This document shows positions 1-12,058 of a stretch of DNA of 64,000 nucleotides, piece after piece. Position 1 is the first letter of the stretch; every line of letters starts with the position of its first letter. The position numbers and the translations under genes were made by a program. Under the pieces are notes generated by a model. The model did not search any database and was not told the origin of the DNA. It saw only the letters and a program-made list of their open reading frames with translations. The DNA comes from Haematococcus lacustris (taxonomy: Eukaryota; Chlorophyta; Chlorophyceae; Chlamydomonadales; Haematococcaceae): positions 8,880,200 through 8,944,199 of the forward strand of contig JASKMD010000017.1 of assembly GCA_030144725.1 (NCBI GenBank), read 5' to 3'.

Positions 1-1363
1 GGCAGGGAGCAGCACGGCTTCATCATACCTGCACATTCACGATGACACTCAGCTTGGGGAATCATGGTGCAGGGCTGCGCCACACGGGACCTGCTACTAG
101 CTTTAGCCACGTCAGGAGTGCATGGCTGGCGTTGGGGCAAAGGGGACAGCACCGGGCACAGTGCCAAGCCCAATGGAGGGAAGTTGGAAACTCAGCTGGA
201 GAGGGGGAGCGAAGCAAAGCTGCCTGAGCTGGAGGCATAGGTGAGGGAAGCTGGCAGGGAAGAAGCCCGTCTGAGCTGGGGGTATTGTGACCATACAGAC
301 ACAAACCATGGAGCTCCTTACTCACCAGAAGCCCTCTGTGCTGCCCAGTTTGCGGACCTGCAAGCAGGTGAGTCCAGACACACACAGGGTGGGTCCACAG
401 GCTGCCACACTTGCATGGCCTAGGAATGACAGGCAGCACTGTTGCCCTGGCAACTAGTCGCCGCCCGGCTACCTGCCTGCAAGCCCCACCAGCAGTGGCA
501 AGGCAGCAACGTCTGGCAGGCGGGAACAGGCGAGAAGCAGGCAGGTAGGCAGGCAGGCGGCAATGGTTTTACAGGAGGCGTGGGTTGGGGGTTGGGTCCT
601 TGCAGCAGGCATTGATCACAACATGGCACATGAGGGTGTGACCTCACACCCTGTGACAGCCACAGGCGCAGTCCCCTGATCACACCACAGCATGCCAGCA
701 CCACAGCACGCAAGGCACTGCTCTGCTTGGCATAGCAGCAGTAGCAAGACAGCAAGGGCTTCAGCAGGCAGCATGAGTTACAGCCCAGATCAAAATGCTC
801 AATAGTGTAGGCCGGTAATTCAGAGCAAGGCCGGTAATTCAGTGTTGTGTGGTGGCGGTGGCGGGGTGCAGGCATCCCGTCGAGGTGCTGACGCAGGCTG
901 GGGTTGGGCGCTGCGTTGTGCAGCCGACCCACCAGCAGGCCCCTCCATGCGCCCGGTCCCATGTCCCTCACGACCCAGCCCACGTCATCCCGGGGTGTGG
1001 GCCCCAGCGGGTTGCCTTCCTTGCGTGCTGCCAGCACAGCGCTGAGGGGTATGGGCTCGTGAGCCACCATGGGCCCCTGCTCACAGCCAGGCTGCAGCGC
1101 AACGGCACCCTGCAGCACACAGGCAGCTCAGGACTGGCAACACATGGGGTGTCAGTTAAGTGGTTGAGTTGCTGTCATGGGAGTCTCATGGATAAAGGCC
1201 TCGCGCTTGAATTCATTTCTTGAGCCATTGGGTAGGTTATCCCTCATCAGCATTTCTATCTCACTATGTTGTTAGCAGCACCGCCATCCTTGATTATGTG
1301 CCATGCTTGTAGCATGCTACCATTGTAACGGCAGTATGCTGGGAGACTGAGTGTGAAGAGTCG
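1..1363. other. Left edge, no firm gene; possible minus-strand exon at 860-1110
   Basis: No start codon, splice-supported exon or RNA gene could be established here. On the minus strand about 860-1110 reads as a non-repetitive open stretch (segments such as VAHEPIPLSAVLAARKEGN and DDVGWVVRDMGPGAWRG). It could be a further downstream exon of the large minus-strand ankyrin gene, but no recognised domain is present and I could not fix the splice sites. The rest is non-coding, with short AGGCAGGCAGGC-type runs near 535-560. Confidence 0.25.
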
Positions 1364-1431
1364 CTAGAAGGGTGCAAGCAGAAGAGTCGTTCGCAAGCAC
1401 ACAGCTGCTTGCATACGGGCACAGCTCACCA

Positions 1432-1822
1432 GGTTTAGCTTGACCAACATGCCCAGCATGCCAGCGTTGGACCCCTGGGCCGCATTGCGGCAAAACAGCG
1501 GGCGCCCTAGTCGGCCTGCAGATGCTGCGGCAGCCGCGCCAGCAGTGCGCTCGGACTTGCTGAGCGCGCTGGCGGCAGCGAGAGGCCCGGCAGCCACGGC
1601 CACGGCAGCTGCCCCGCCCTTGACGCCGGCACTCTTCTTCGATACCTCGTTTAACAGGGCCAGACGCGAGTCATTGGGGGCCATGTAGGCGTCTGACACC
1701 TGCAGGCAGGTACCTCACGGATTGTGTTGTAGCATACGCCACTGTCAGGGTTTGGGACTGGGATGGAGTCTTACGCTTCAGGTGGAGGTATCCAGCTAGA
1801 CCGCATATCAATGGATGCCATG

Positions 1823-1907
<85 letters not shown>

Positions 1908-4900
1908 GGAAGAGTCCCAAGCGGCGGAGTGAGAGCGTGTGCCACAAGGTGTCAGTTACGCGTGTGCGGTGTAGCGCATGCTGCAGCACGTCATGGTGCT
2001 TGGGCAGAGTAGCCTGGACCACATGGGCTAGTGCCGAAGGGTCTGGCATGCAGCTTGACCAGTTGGCACTAGCCCAGGGGCTTACCAGCAGCTCGCTGTC
2101 AGTGAAGCTCAGCCCCAGCTCATGCTCAGTGATGGAGCCCGTGGGCCACTTGACCCTCCACACAACAGCGTCAGTGTGGGGCGCCAGGCGCACAGGCGCC
2201 ACCAGCATGCCAGGGCCCGTGGCCGCAGCAGTAGACAGAGCGACCATGCCCGCTGCCAAAGTAACAGGCAGCAGGCAACAGGCAGCAAACACAACGGCAC
2301 AGCGGGAGGCAGAGTTTAGCAGCGGTTGTTGGCAGGTTGTGATCAGGGAGGAGGGTTGGTCCGAGGCGGTGGGATGCCAGCATGGTGATGATGGTGACGA
2401 GGAACTCAGAAAAGGTGGGTGGGGTGTGGCAGCATGGGGTGGGGCACAGCAGCAGGGGCATGGTGAAGTGCCCCATGGTAGGGGGCAAGGCGGAGTGAAG
2501 TGATCCCGGCGGAAACTACGTTGTGCTGAGGCTGCTTTCAAGTAGCGGTGGCCAACGTGGGACAATGCAGAGGAGTAGCACAGAAATGGTGGGTGCAGCA
2601 TGGTCAGGCCCCCATGGGGGGCCATGTGGGCATGGCGGGCTCACCAGGGCCTGGTTCCACCAACACCCCGGTCTTTGCGTTGTACATGGTCACCGGTGTG
2701 CTGCCTAGTAGCCCATGGCACAGGGGAAACAGGCCCTGCGCCGCAAACCCCTTGAGGGGCTGGTGAGACTGAATGGGGGGATTGGACAGGGGAACCAACA
2801 GGCTGCTGAGACTAGACACCCCCAGCAGCAGTACCAGACTGACAGGTGTGATGTCCCAGGGTATGAGACTGGACAGGGGGGCTGGAAAGGGGGATCAGGG
2901 GTGCGTGAGACTGGACACCCTCAAGCAGCCGTACAGCCGGCTGACGGTTACTGCTGGTGGGGAGAGCCCCAGGATGCCCCAAGGGCTGCCGTGGCTGCCA
3001 CCACCTGCTTACCTGCTTCGGTTTTTACTAGCTGGTTGGCTTTTACTACCTACCGCAGAGTCAGAGCAGTATGTTGATGTCTCCGCTGAGCGCGAGCGCG
3101 ACCACAACACGCGAGCGACCCTCGGCTCCACGGCGTCGAGGAAGCACACACCTGGGGTGCCTGGCACTGCGTCGTCGGTGGTGGACAACGACCACAGAGG
3201 GGAGCGCACGACTGGCAAGCACAGCTTGCCCTGTGACGCAAAAACACACACACAGTAAGGGGCCAGGCGGGCAGGGCCACAGGGAATCCTACACACCTGC
3301 TGCCACAGTTTGTGTGTGCAAGGCAGACAGGGCTGAGCAATTGATAGCCATGAGGATGACAGCCTTAAGAAGGTAGCAGGAGGATGGGGTGTGCCAGTCA
3401 AACATGCAAGGACCAAGTCAGGATGCTTGGGCAACTGCAGCATGGGCACCGTGCAGCGATTGTGGAGCGCATGTGCTGCTCTAGGTGCACCTTCACGTCG
3501 CCTGTAGGTGCTCCTCTAAGCCCCCTAGGTATGCGTGGTATCTCACCTGCTGCTGAAGCAGTGATTCGAAGTGAGACTCTGCCAGGGGTGCGCCTGCCAA
3601 GCGGTGGATCTGTGGCCAGCAGGGAGTGCAGCAGGACGAGGACCAATCACACGCATTCACACAGTAAGTCACACACGTACCAGGCGGGATGCCAGTGGTG
3701 ACAGGTTGCTTGCCCTGAAGCACGTGAGTGCGATCTGGCAGGCACAGCTGGCGCAGCGTAAAAGCTAAGGATGTGGCCGGCATTAGATGGTTGACATCAG
3801 GCCTGTGGGACAGGCTGTGGCTGCCTTTGCTAGGAGCAACATGATGTTGCTGCTGCTAGTGGCGCTGAGTCTGCAGCCACGCAATGTGACGACAATGCTG
3901 ACAATGATGATGACGCTGACATGTCAGACCCAGTTGCTCACAGGCGCCTGGCGGTGAGGTGATGGCTGCGTCCTGTGACAAATGTGGGGTGGGTTAGGAG
4001 GTCCTAGTGCCAACAATAATGACTAGTGATGCATCTTCACAACCCATGTGCTCCAAAACCCCATAGTGTTGTGAGGTTTTGCACTCAATATCGAGTAATG
4101 ATGATCATATCACACTTGCACTCAGCGGAGCGTGGCAGCAATCTGCAACACCACCGCAACTGTCCGCCATCTCCACAAGTGTGCATATGTATGTGAATGG
4201 CACATTGATGGCACTGTGCAAGCTGACCTGCAGGTGCACCAGCTCGAAGCTGCCGTCGCCGCCAATGTTGTGGATGCGCACCACCCCATCTGGCCACTGC
4301 ACCTCCCACGCTGAGCCATCATTAGTGGCCTGCAGTCATGTGAGGGCAGAGGGGTGGCATGCAGTTATGTGAGGGCAAAGGGGTGGGTAAGCCTAACCAG
4401 AAATACAGCACGACAACGCCGGCTGGCCCACACAGACGACCCCATCATGCAGCATGGGCCATATGGCTTGGCAGCTCAGCCAGCCAGCAGGGGGCACTCA
4501 GCAGGGGCACTCAGGGCTCTGTTCCTCACCGGCTTCTTCAGGCTGCCGACCACTTGCTGCATGGCCCTGCTGGGGGTCAGGTCGCTGCCACCCGTCCCTG
4601 CCTGCTGCTCAGCTGGGCCCAGGCTGCCCGGCCACAGGGCTAGCTGGACCAAGAGGCCGGGGAAGGCACAGCGGGGGGTGACGGGAGCACCTGGGCAGAC
4701 ACAGCACACCACCCACATGCTGTGTGACCTGGTCTGCCAGCGCTGCCAGCGCTGCCAGTGACAACGCTGTGCTGGCCGTCTGTTGCCACTGTTGCCAATG
4801 TAAGTCGCAAGAGTGATAGTTGCCAATGTAAGTCGCGAAAAAACATGTACTACAGAGCGCGATGAAGGGCAAGAAGCGCAAGGGCGCGGATGAGCCCAAA

Positions 4901-7900
4901 CAGCCCAATCCCAAGGTCCCCAAGCCCAAGGATAAGCGCGACACAGTGGGATGGGTAGGCCCCATATCGCCATGCGGGAGGGCGCGTAAGGCTAGGCTGA
5001 AGGAGGAGGCCAACTCGAGGATCCAGTTCGTCAAGTGCTTCCTGAAGGGCTTCATTAGGTGGGTTGCTTCATCCGCAGCCGCAGCCGGTGGAATGACAAC
5101 GTCAAGCTGGAGCTGCAGCACCTGGCAGCAGCCACCCCAGCAGGCACCTCCCTGGTGGCCATCCAGAGGCATGTGGCCGTCACGCTGGCCACTTGGGATG
5201 CAGTGTGGGGAGAGTATCTGCATCCCAATTGGGCTGAGCAAAGGATGAGGCTGCATGATGCGCAGGAGAAGGTCCTGGAGCGCTACTTCAAGAAGGTGGG
5301 AGTGCCAAGGGTAGGGGGGAAGGGACAGGACCACAGGCTGAGGACTGCCCCACATGTGACCTGCTAGGTGCCCATGTCCCCCTGCCAAGGATGTCATCCG
5401 CATTGTGTGCCTTGTGTGACATGCAGCTGGAGGAGGAGGCAGCCAGCGTGTCCCAGCAGGAGTGGGGACCCGCAAGCAGCTGGTGGTGTTCTTTGGCAAC
5501 GCAGGCATTGGCACCCGGGGTGGGTGGGGGGCCAAGGCCGTGCTGCAGGCCTGCCACAAGGTGGTAGAGAGGCCCAACAACGGCAAGCCAACCGACAGGG
5601 TGGCAGGCAGGGTGGTGACAGTGGATGAGTTCCGCACCAGCAGGGTCAGCTCAATCTTGAACAACCCCCAGCCCTGTGAGGAGGAGCTGGACAGCAGCAA
5701 GCCCACCAGGCCTGAGGACTGGAAGCCCAAGCCGGGACAGGTGCAGAACCGCTTGTTGCGGTCAGCCTGGAGCAAGCGGTTTGAGGCGCCAGTGCGGGGG
5801 CTTATGTGGTGCCCTTGGCTGGCCCAGGCCACCCCTGGGGACCTTGGCAAATGGGTGGACAGGGACTGCAACGCAGCCCTCAACCTCCGATGGGCAGGGG
5901 AGAGCAAGTGGCGCCCACTGGAGCTGTGCAGGTGGCCACACCGAGGAAGACATCCTGCCCAGGGCAAGGAGTACCCAGCAAGAAGCTGCGAGAGCGAGCA
6001 CCCAAAGCCCAAGCCCAGCAGCCTGTAGCACAGTAGCATGTGTGCACCGCATATGTGTGCCTACATCAGAGCATGTGTTTCGTGCCAACATAGATTTCCC
6101 GGCCTGCGCAAGTGGGTTGGGGTAGTGAATCAGGTATAGGTGCCGGATGCTTGCTGCATGCAAACAGTTTGGATTACAGATAACACAGCCCCTGCCCTGT
6201 AGTAATAGAAGGGGAACAACTGTGCTGTGTGACCTGGTGTAGATTAGAGTTTTATTTTAGTGAGGATCTCCACGTGACACCTGTTCCCACCCACCCTCAA
6301 CACACATGCGTGGTCCAGCCAAGACCAGGGTGGGAAGGTGGTGCAGCAGGGCCCACCTGGCATGCTTGTGGTGTGGGTGGGTTGGGTTGGGTTGGGGTGA
6401 AGGGGGTGTAGTGCGCCTGTTGGTGTGCCTGTGGTGAGGGGTTGTCTGAATCTTATCCCTGTGCCTAGCCTGGGCCAGGGTGGGGTAGGGTTAGCAGTCA
6501 CCTGGGGTGGTGGGGGGCAGCAGGTCGGCCCGCAGGTACTGCATGGCCTCTACCAGGGTAGTGCGCCGCAGCTGTCCCGGAGCCAGCCAGACGAGGGAGT
6601 CGTCCAGCAAGTCCCTCACCTGCTTCAGCAGGCAGGGTGGGGCAGAGCTGATGTTCAACAGGCAGGGCAAGGTAGCGCTGCAGTTCAGCAGGCGGGGCAG
6701 GGTAGAGCTGGCAGAAGGAGAGAGTGTTGTGCATGGCTGCGTCTGCTTGTGTCAGGCTGCCAGTGCTGAGTCCCCATCTGACAGCACCAGGCGTTGTGTG
6801 CAGTAGCAGAGCTTGGCACAGCACACTGCATATCTATATGTGAGGAGGAGACAGAGACAGACACACACATGCTGACTACACAAAGGGAGCAAAAGAATAA
6901 AATATATATAGTGGTGGTACAGAGAAACAAGGCAGAGTAGTGTCTGGCCGGGGGAGAGTCTGTGTCTGGTTGAGTACTCGACTCCTCGACTGCCGATCCA
7001 ACTTCTTCCAACTAGCGTTGTGATAATAGAGGAGCAGAGAGAAATGGATGGTGTTGACTTGCCTGATTGCAGCTGCAGGGGGCCCCTGCACTTACCTTGT
7101 ACTGCTTGCCGCCCTCAGCTGCTTTACTGCCGCAGTCGTCTAGGACTAGGCCCACCAGGCGCTCGCCCCGCAGGACCGCCCTGTCAGGGTCCGCCTCATA
7201 CAGCACCAGGCTGCCCACTGTGAGGCGCAGCAGCAGCTCCATGCGGCTAGCCTGAGCACGGCAGCCACACGCACCAGCAGCTGTGCGGTCAACCTGACAC
7301 GTCAAAGAGTGCTGGCTGGGGGGTGGTGAATGGCATATGACCAGGATGGGTCAGAGTGGGTGGGGAGGGGTGAATGGTTAGGATAGTTCGGATGGGCCAA
7401 GGAACGACATGGGCACTGTACAGTTTGCCCTGCATGCTGATGTGGCCAAGGTGTGACTTCACTGGCCAGGTTGCAGACTTGCATGGTGAGCATGGCATCA
7501 CACTAATAATAAAAACACCAGGCTCATGCCAGCCATGAAAAAGTGCATGTGCAGCCTGCCGTACACCCGTCAGCCCTTTGCATGCGATGTTCAGGCCACT
7601 CAGGAGGTGTGTGACCAGTGTGACCAGTGGCCAGCCCACACCTGCAGCTTGAGCGCCGCGTGCTGTGCTGCCTTGATGGCTGACAGCAGGTTGCGCAGGC
7701 GCGCCAGCTCTAGGCGGGACATAGGCACACTGGCACTGGCGCTGGCCAGCTCGTGCCAACGGTGCACTTCCAATGGACCCAGCAGCTTCAGCTCAGCGGC
7801 CTGTGCAGGGTTGCATGGCCACAGTATGGTGCATGAGACAGAACCCTCGTCAGCCTCACAGCATCTCATGGCCAGCAGCACCACCACCATGGGCAGCATG

Positions 7901-7948
7901 GGCAGCAGCAGCATGCCTGTCACTAGCAGCAAGCAAACATCTCATCGC

Positions 7949-7980
<32 letters not shown>

Positions 7981-10950
7981 GCAGGTGCAATTACAGGAGG
8001 TGGCGTTGCAGGCCATGCAACAAGGCAGGTAAGATGACCAAAAGAGACACCCTGGTGCCACCATGCCTACCAGTGGCAGCAGCTTGACCAGGCCATGGTT
8101 CAGCAGCAGTTGGGCCAGGCTGGCCAGCTCCGTGCCAGCAGCCTCACTTGAGTCTGACTGGGCACTGCCTGCAGTCACCCAACACCCCAACACCACTGCC
8201 CCTCAACAGCAAGCCAAGTATAAGAAGACATTGGCCCACAGCCAAGCTGCCAGGCTCTCAGGCCCGGTGACAGGCTGCAACCTGGAGTTGGCTGGAGTAA
8301 CACAGGGCAACAGCAGTCGAGCAGCCCAGTAGCTGACAACCCAGGTTGTGTGGACCATCATGTGGGTCAGCAACGGGAAGCCCAAACCCCTGGGGACTCT
8401 CAGGGCTAGTCCGACACCGCCGCCATGGCTTTGTCAATCAGACACCGCCACCATGGCATGAAGGTGGACTGCCTAGATTTCCAACAAGCGTCAAGACAGC
8501 CAGGGCAGTTGTGGGCAGCACACCCAGTTTAGCCAGAGCAAGTGCCGCCTCGTCCATCAAGTCCTGCTGCAGCAGTCTGTGCTGGTCCCAGGTGGTGGCA
8601 GGGTGACACCAGAGCGGCGCAAGTGAGGTGCAGCCCAGGCACATGGGCTTCTCCGGGCCTCACCTTGAAGACCTTGAGGGTCATTGGGTGAGCTGACAGG
8701 CGTTGCGTTGGGCCTGGTGGTGGCCTCTGTTATGATGTCTGGCAGGAAGGCGGGGTCCACGTCAGCTGCCACCAAGTCCTTCTCTGTCAGCTGGGCCAGC
8801 TCTGCCACGTCCCGCACCCCTAGCACCCCACACAGGGGCACCACCAGGGACACGCCGCGTGCCCAAGGTAACGACCCCAGGTCAGGGGCCAGGTCCGCTG
8901 CCAGCAGAGGCGGGTCGTCTGTGAGGCAAAGGCAGCATGATAGGCGGGTAGTGAGTAGGAGTAGCAGGAGTTGGTAGCAACCAGCAAGGTTCAGGGGCAC
9001 AAGGGTGAAGCCCAGGCCACTGCAGGGCCAGGGCTAGGGCCAGGTCTAAGGCTAGGGCCAGAACTTGCGCCAGACCTAGGGCTATGGCTAGGGTCACCTG
9101 GTGGCTTGACTGGTGTTGTTGCCAGAACAGGCTTACCTGGCAGAGCCTTGCCGCTCATTGCCATGGACTCCTTCTCATCCTCCACCGTCACACACCGCAG
9201 CGCTGCCCGCTGAAGCAGGCGGGCCGCCTCAGGCGCAGCTCGGTGCAGGCAGCGCAAGGCGGGCTTGGAGCGTTCCAGGGTGCCAACATCGTTCACTGTG
9301 AGGGGCACGATGCGGCCATATGCAGGTGCATCAATGCCACCCACTCCAGGCACCAGCTTGCCAACAATCTGGGGCAGCGTAGGCTTGGCAGCTGCATGGC
9401 CAGCTTTGTGCGCAGCCAGTCCCCCATCCTCATCATGGTGATGTGGAGAGTCTGCCAGCCTGGTCTGGGCTTGGGGGTCTAGGAAGAACACGATGCACGA
9501 GTCCTTGTCCAACAGCAGCCCATCAGTGATGCCCTTGTACGCAAAGGCATGCAGCACCCAGCTGGTGTTGGCAGCCGGGGTGGCCGCACTAGTGTGAGCA
9601 GCTGTAGGTGGTGGTGGGTCGCCAGCTGTGGACGGGCTGCGTGAAGATCGCAGGTCACCGTTATGGGAACGCTGCACTGCTGATTGGGAGGGCCTGACAC
9701 GGCCCGTCATTATGCCGGGTGAACCAGCTGGCGAGCCTGGCCGGGTACCAGCCATTGACACACTGCCAGCATGGGAGCGACGGGCACTGCCGGGCGCAGC
9801 CACCCGAGGCGAGCCCATCTGGCCCCAATTGCCAGAAGCACGGAAGCTTTCGGTGCTGGGCAGCGCACTAAGGCCAGTGCCGGGCCGGTACTGTACGTAC
9901 ATGGGGTGCGCCCTACGTTGTGGGCCAGGAAGTGTGACGACGCCAGCACCTGGGCTGTGGACCTGTGCCCACGCTGGGCTCGTGGCGGGGGTGGGCTTGT
10001 CAGCGCCTGGCCCTGAGTCAGGACTGTCAGGGTTGATGTCCGTGTCCTCGTTGATGTCTATCACCTCTGCGTCTTGCTCTTTCTCAACTGCCATCCTCCT
10101 CAACGCAGCTTCATGCTCCTGCTTCCTCAGCAATTCCTCTTGCTTTCTCTGGGCTGCCTGCCGGTCCTGCTCTTCCTGAGCCTTCCTAGCTGCCTCCTTC
10201 TTCTGCGTATCCTCCAGGTACTGCTTGTCACGCTCTGTGCGCAGATAGGATGTCTGAGCACCATGCTCCAACAGCACAAGGGACGCTGCGTCGTTGCGCA
10301 TTAGCACCGCAAGCGCTAGGGGAGTCTCTGCCTTACTAGACAACACGTCAACATCGACGTCCTGCTGGCCTAGCAAGTGCCGGCACACATCAGCATGGCC
10401 CTTGAATGCTGCATGGTGAAGAGCTGTCCACCCATTGGCATCCAGCGGTGCCATGTCTGCGCCTGCTTTAAGCAGCCGGCTGATGACAGGCGCATGGCCG
10501 CCCACTGAGGCCAGCATGAGAGGTGTCATTGCTAGCCCCTTGGACGCCTGCGCAGGTCCAGAAAGGTGAAGGTACACGGGTTTCCTATCTCAGCCACCGA
10601 AGCAGGTTTTGGAAGGTGGGCCTGACTGACCTCATTTATGACTGCAGCACTCCCAAGCCGTAACAGGAGGTCTACCATGCTAGTATGGCCCAGCGATGCC
10701 GCCACCTGTAAGGGGAATGACGAGAAAAGCGGCAGCTAACCGGAGACCTGACATGTCTGGCCGCACATGTACGTCAAGCATCTGAGTCAAAAAGCCTCGC
10801 ACGCACATGCAAGGCCGTAATGCCTTCCTTAGTCGTCTTTTTCGTGACCGTGGGGTCGCGGGTCGCCAAACTTTGCACTCGTTTCTCGTCATTCTCTTTC
10901 ACTGCCAGCATCAGCTGGGCAGCCGTAATAGTCTCTACTGCCTTTGCCAT
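1432..10950 (-). CDS. Ankyrin-repeat protein with coiled coil and MIB/HERC2-like segments (multi-exon, 3' end unresolved)
   Basis: The first four exons join in frame: 10950-10807 (start ATG at 10950), 10705-10631, 10547-9137 and 8918-8664, each with GT-AG signals. The first three encode at least four ankyrin repeats, seen as GITALHVAASLGHTSMVDLL, AMTPLMLASVGGHAPVISRL and GWTALHHAAFKGHADVCRHL. A charged coiled coil (about 45 residues, EEQDRQAAQRKQEELLRKQE) and a Ser/Pro-rich linker follow. Exon 4 (GVLGVRDVAELAQLTEKDLV) loosely resembles a SAM domain. Further likely exons are 8157-8071, 7800-7642, 7293-7096, 6619-6502, 4329-4228, 3230-3054, 2759-2645, 2252-about 1912 and 1704-1432. Exon 4329-4228 (SAWEVQWPDGVVRIHN, then GGDGSFELV) resembles the end of a MIB/HERC2 domain, and VVWRVKWPTGSITEHELG near 2.15 kb is similar. 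Ankyrin repeats bind partner proteins; MIB/HERC2 domains occur in ubiquitin-pathway proteins. Exons between 8.66 and 8.16 kb, the junctions at 4.2-1.4 kb and the stop are unresolved. Function is unknown. Confidence 0.65.
1822..1904 (-). repeat. Trinucleotide repeat coding His and Gln tracts
   Basis: Plus-strand CTG units followed by about 20 GAT units. Read on the minus strand in the frame of the adjoining exon of the ankyrin gene, they give about 20 consecutive His and then 7 Gln. Whether the tract is retained in the mature mRNA depends on a splice site I could not place. Confidence 0.75.
4862..6028 (+). pseudogene. Fanzor/TnpB-like nuclease copy F1, frameshifted, inside an intron of the ankyrin gene
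   Basis: Three collinear coding blocks. 4862-5050 is a Lys-rich start (MKGKKRKGADEPK). 5059-5296 is a helical block (VKLELQHLAAATPAG, ATWDAVWGEYLHPNWAEQ). 5470-6028 is the OrfB zinc-ribbon/RuvC end. The last block has the glycine-rich stretch FFGNAGIGTRGGWGA, then VDEFRTSRVSS, a lone Cys (QPCEEEL), RGLMWCP, and the RuvC-III-like WVDRDCNAALN ending at a stop at 6026-6028. A probable intron lies at 5297-5416. After it the frame of LEEEAAS does not match the frame of RKQLVVFF, so at least one indel is present, and a shift also separates the first two blocks. RuvC-I (GIDPG) was not found here. The copy lies antisense to the host gene, between its exons at 6.5 and 4.3 kb. I take it as a decayed Fanzor; the assignment rests on motif order. 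Confidence 0.65.
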
Positions 10951-11294
10951 CAGCGCGGCTAAGCTCTAAGCTATGCTGTACCGCACTGTGCTACGCATTG
11001 TACACATCACAGAGGCTCGAAATACGTAGCGGATGGCCTGCTTGGGACGCGGGAACTCAAACTGGCCTACATGGCTAAATCATGTCAAATATCACAATCT
11101 CGCGTTCAGCCAAACACAACTCATTCCTCTCTGGGGAACCTCTATGGGGAACATCTCTCAGCTACAATTCAACTGTAGCGTCCTCGATCTCACCCTACAC
11201 CACAAACCCCACACCCCTAGACCACCCCACACCCCATCCCCCTAGACCACGGAGCACATCATTAAAAATAAAAACCTGATCAAGCTACTAAGCA
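10951..11294. other. Intergenic; likely promoter side of the ankyrin gene and tail of F2
   Basis: This holds the 5' flank of the minus-strand ankyrin gene, whose ATG is at 10950. The stretch 11060-11294 contains a divergent version of the non-coding tail seen behind Fanzor copies F3 and F5 (CAACTCATT, then CAGCTACAATTCAACTGTAGC), directly after the F2 stop codon. No gene is seen. Confidence 0.4.
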
Positions 11295-11790
11295 CTATGG
11301 GTTGTTGCGAGCCCGGCCATCAATACCCCGCCGGTACTCTGCAGCCCGGTGCAGCCACTGCCTGCCCTTAGGCAGCCGGTCATTGACCAGCTTGTAGCCC
11401 TGCTGGTACTCCTCTCCAATGGGTGGGTGGCAGGGACTCCAGGTCCTCCCATTGGCACAGCTCCAGGGGGCGCTGCATGCTCTCCCCTTTGCGCTGGAAG
11501 TTGAGGCATGAGTTGGTGTCCCGGTCCAGCCACCTGCCCTATGGGGGGGCCTAGGGTCGTGGCACTGGGCCAGGTGCAGCTGGAGTGGGTTGGGTCTGGG
11601 CTGGCGGGCCCATGGGGGGCCCTGGGCTCCTGGGCAGAGCTAGGGGGGCCCTGGGCAGGGGGAGGGGGGGCCTGGGCAGGTGGAGGGGGTGGCTCCTGGG
11701 CATGGGGGTCCTGGGCTTGGGAGGGGGTCCCTGGGCATGGGGAGGGGGTTTGGGCGGCATTCGTGGCACCACATCAGGCCCCGCACATGC
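11295..11790 (-). pseudogene. Fanzor-like C-terminal fragment F2 (subfamily B)
   Basis: Read on the minus strand: a proline-rich low-complexity stretch (GC-rich, about 11560-11770), then WLDRDTNSCLNFQRKGES, RPLELCQW and, after a 1-nt frame change near 11425, EEYQQGYKLVNDRLPKG and GRARNNP ending at TAG (11295-11297). This matches the RuvC-III-bearing C-terminus of F3 and F5. Everything upstream of the RGL..C block is missing. It is a dead fragment; the subfamily assignment is firm from the near-identical ending. Confidence 0.6.
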
Positions 11791-11834
11791 TTAGTATGCC
11801 GTTGGCTCCAGGTCTCACGTTCAACCTCACGTTC

Positions 11835-12058
11835 AGGCCAACAAAACTCATTCAACAAGGAACAACATGTCGGCCTGTGGGTAATCTCACTCCGCTACAA
11901 TCAAATTGAAGCATCCTCGGTCGCACCCTTGATGACTGCAAACCCCACTCCGGTGGCACTCGTTCAAGGGGCTAATCCCCCTTGACCACTGGGCTCCTCA
12001 TCAAAACTAACAGCTTAAATGCTTTGTAAGGCTGACAGCCTGTGTAAATTACCAGACC
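11835..12058 (-). other. Conserved non-coding tail (candidate right end / omega-RNA region) of F3
   Basis: This begins immediately after the F3 stop codon (minus strand) and is repeated almost unchanged after the F5 stop codon (14230-14456). Shared blocks include CCGGTGGCACTCGTTCAAGG, CTTAAATGCTTTGTAAGGC and, at the far end, AACAAGGAACAACATGT. The sequence has no reading frame. In TnpB and Fanzor elements the guide RNA is transcribed from the 3' end of the gene into the right end, so this is the expected place for it. That role is inference. Confidence 0.5.

Noticed and set aside
8560..8640. Exon 5 of the ankyrin gene joined directly to exon 4
   Set aside because: HRLLQQDLMDEAALALAKLG looks coding, but every nearby acceptor gives the wrong phase with the donor at 8664, so the junction is left open.
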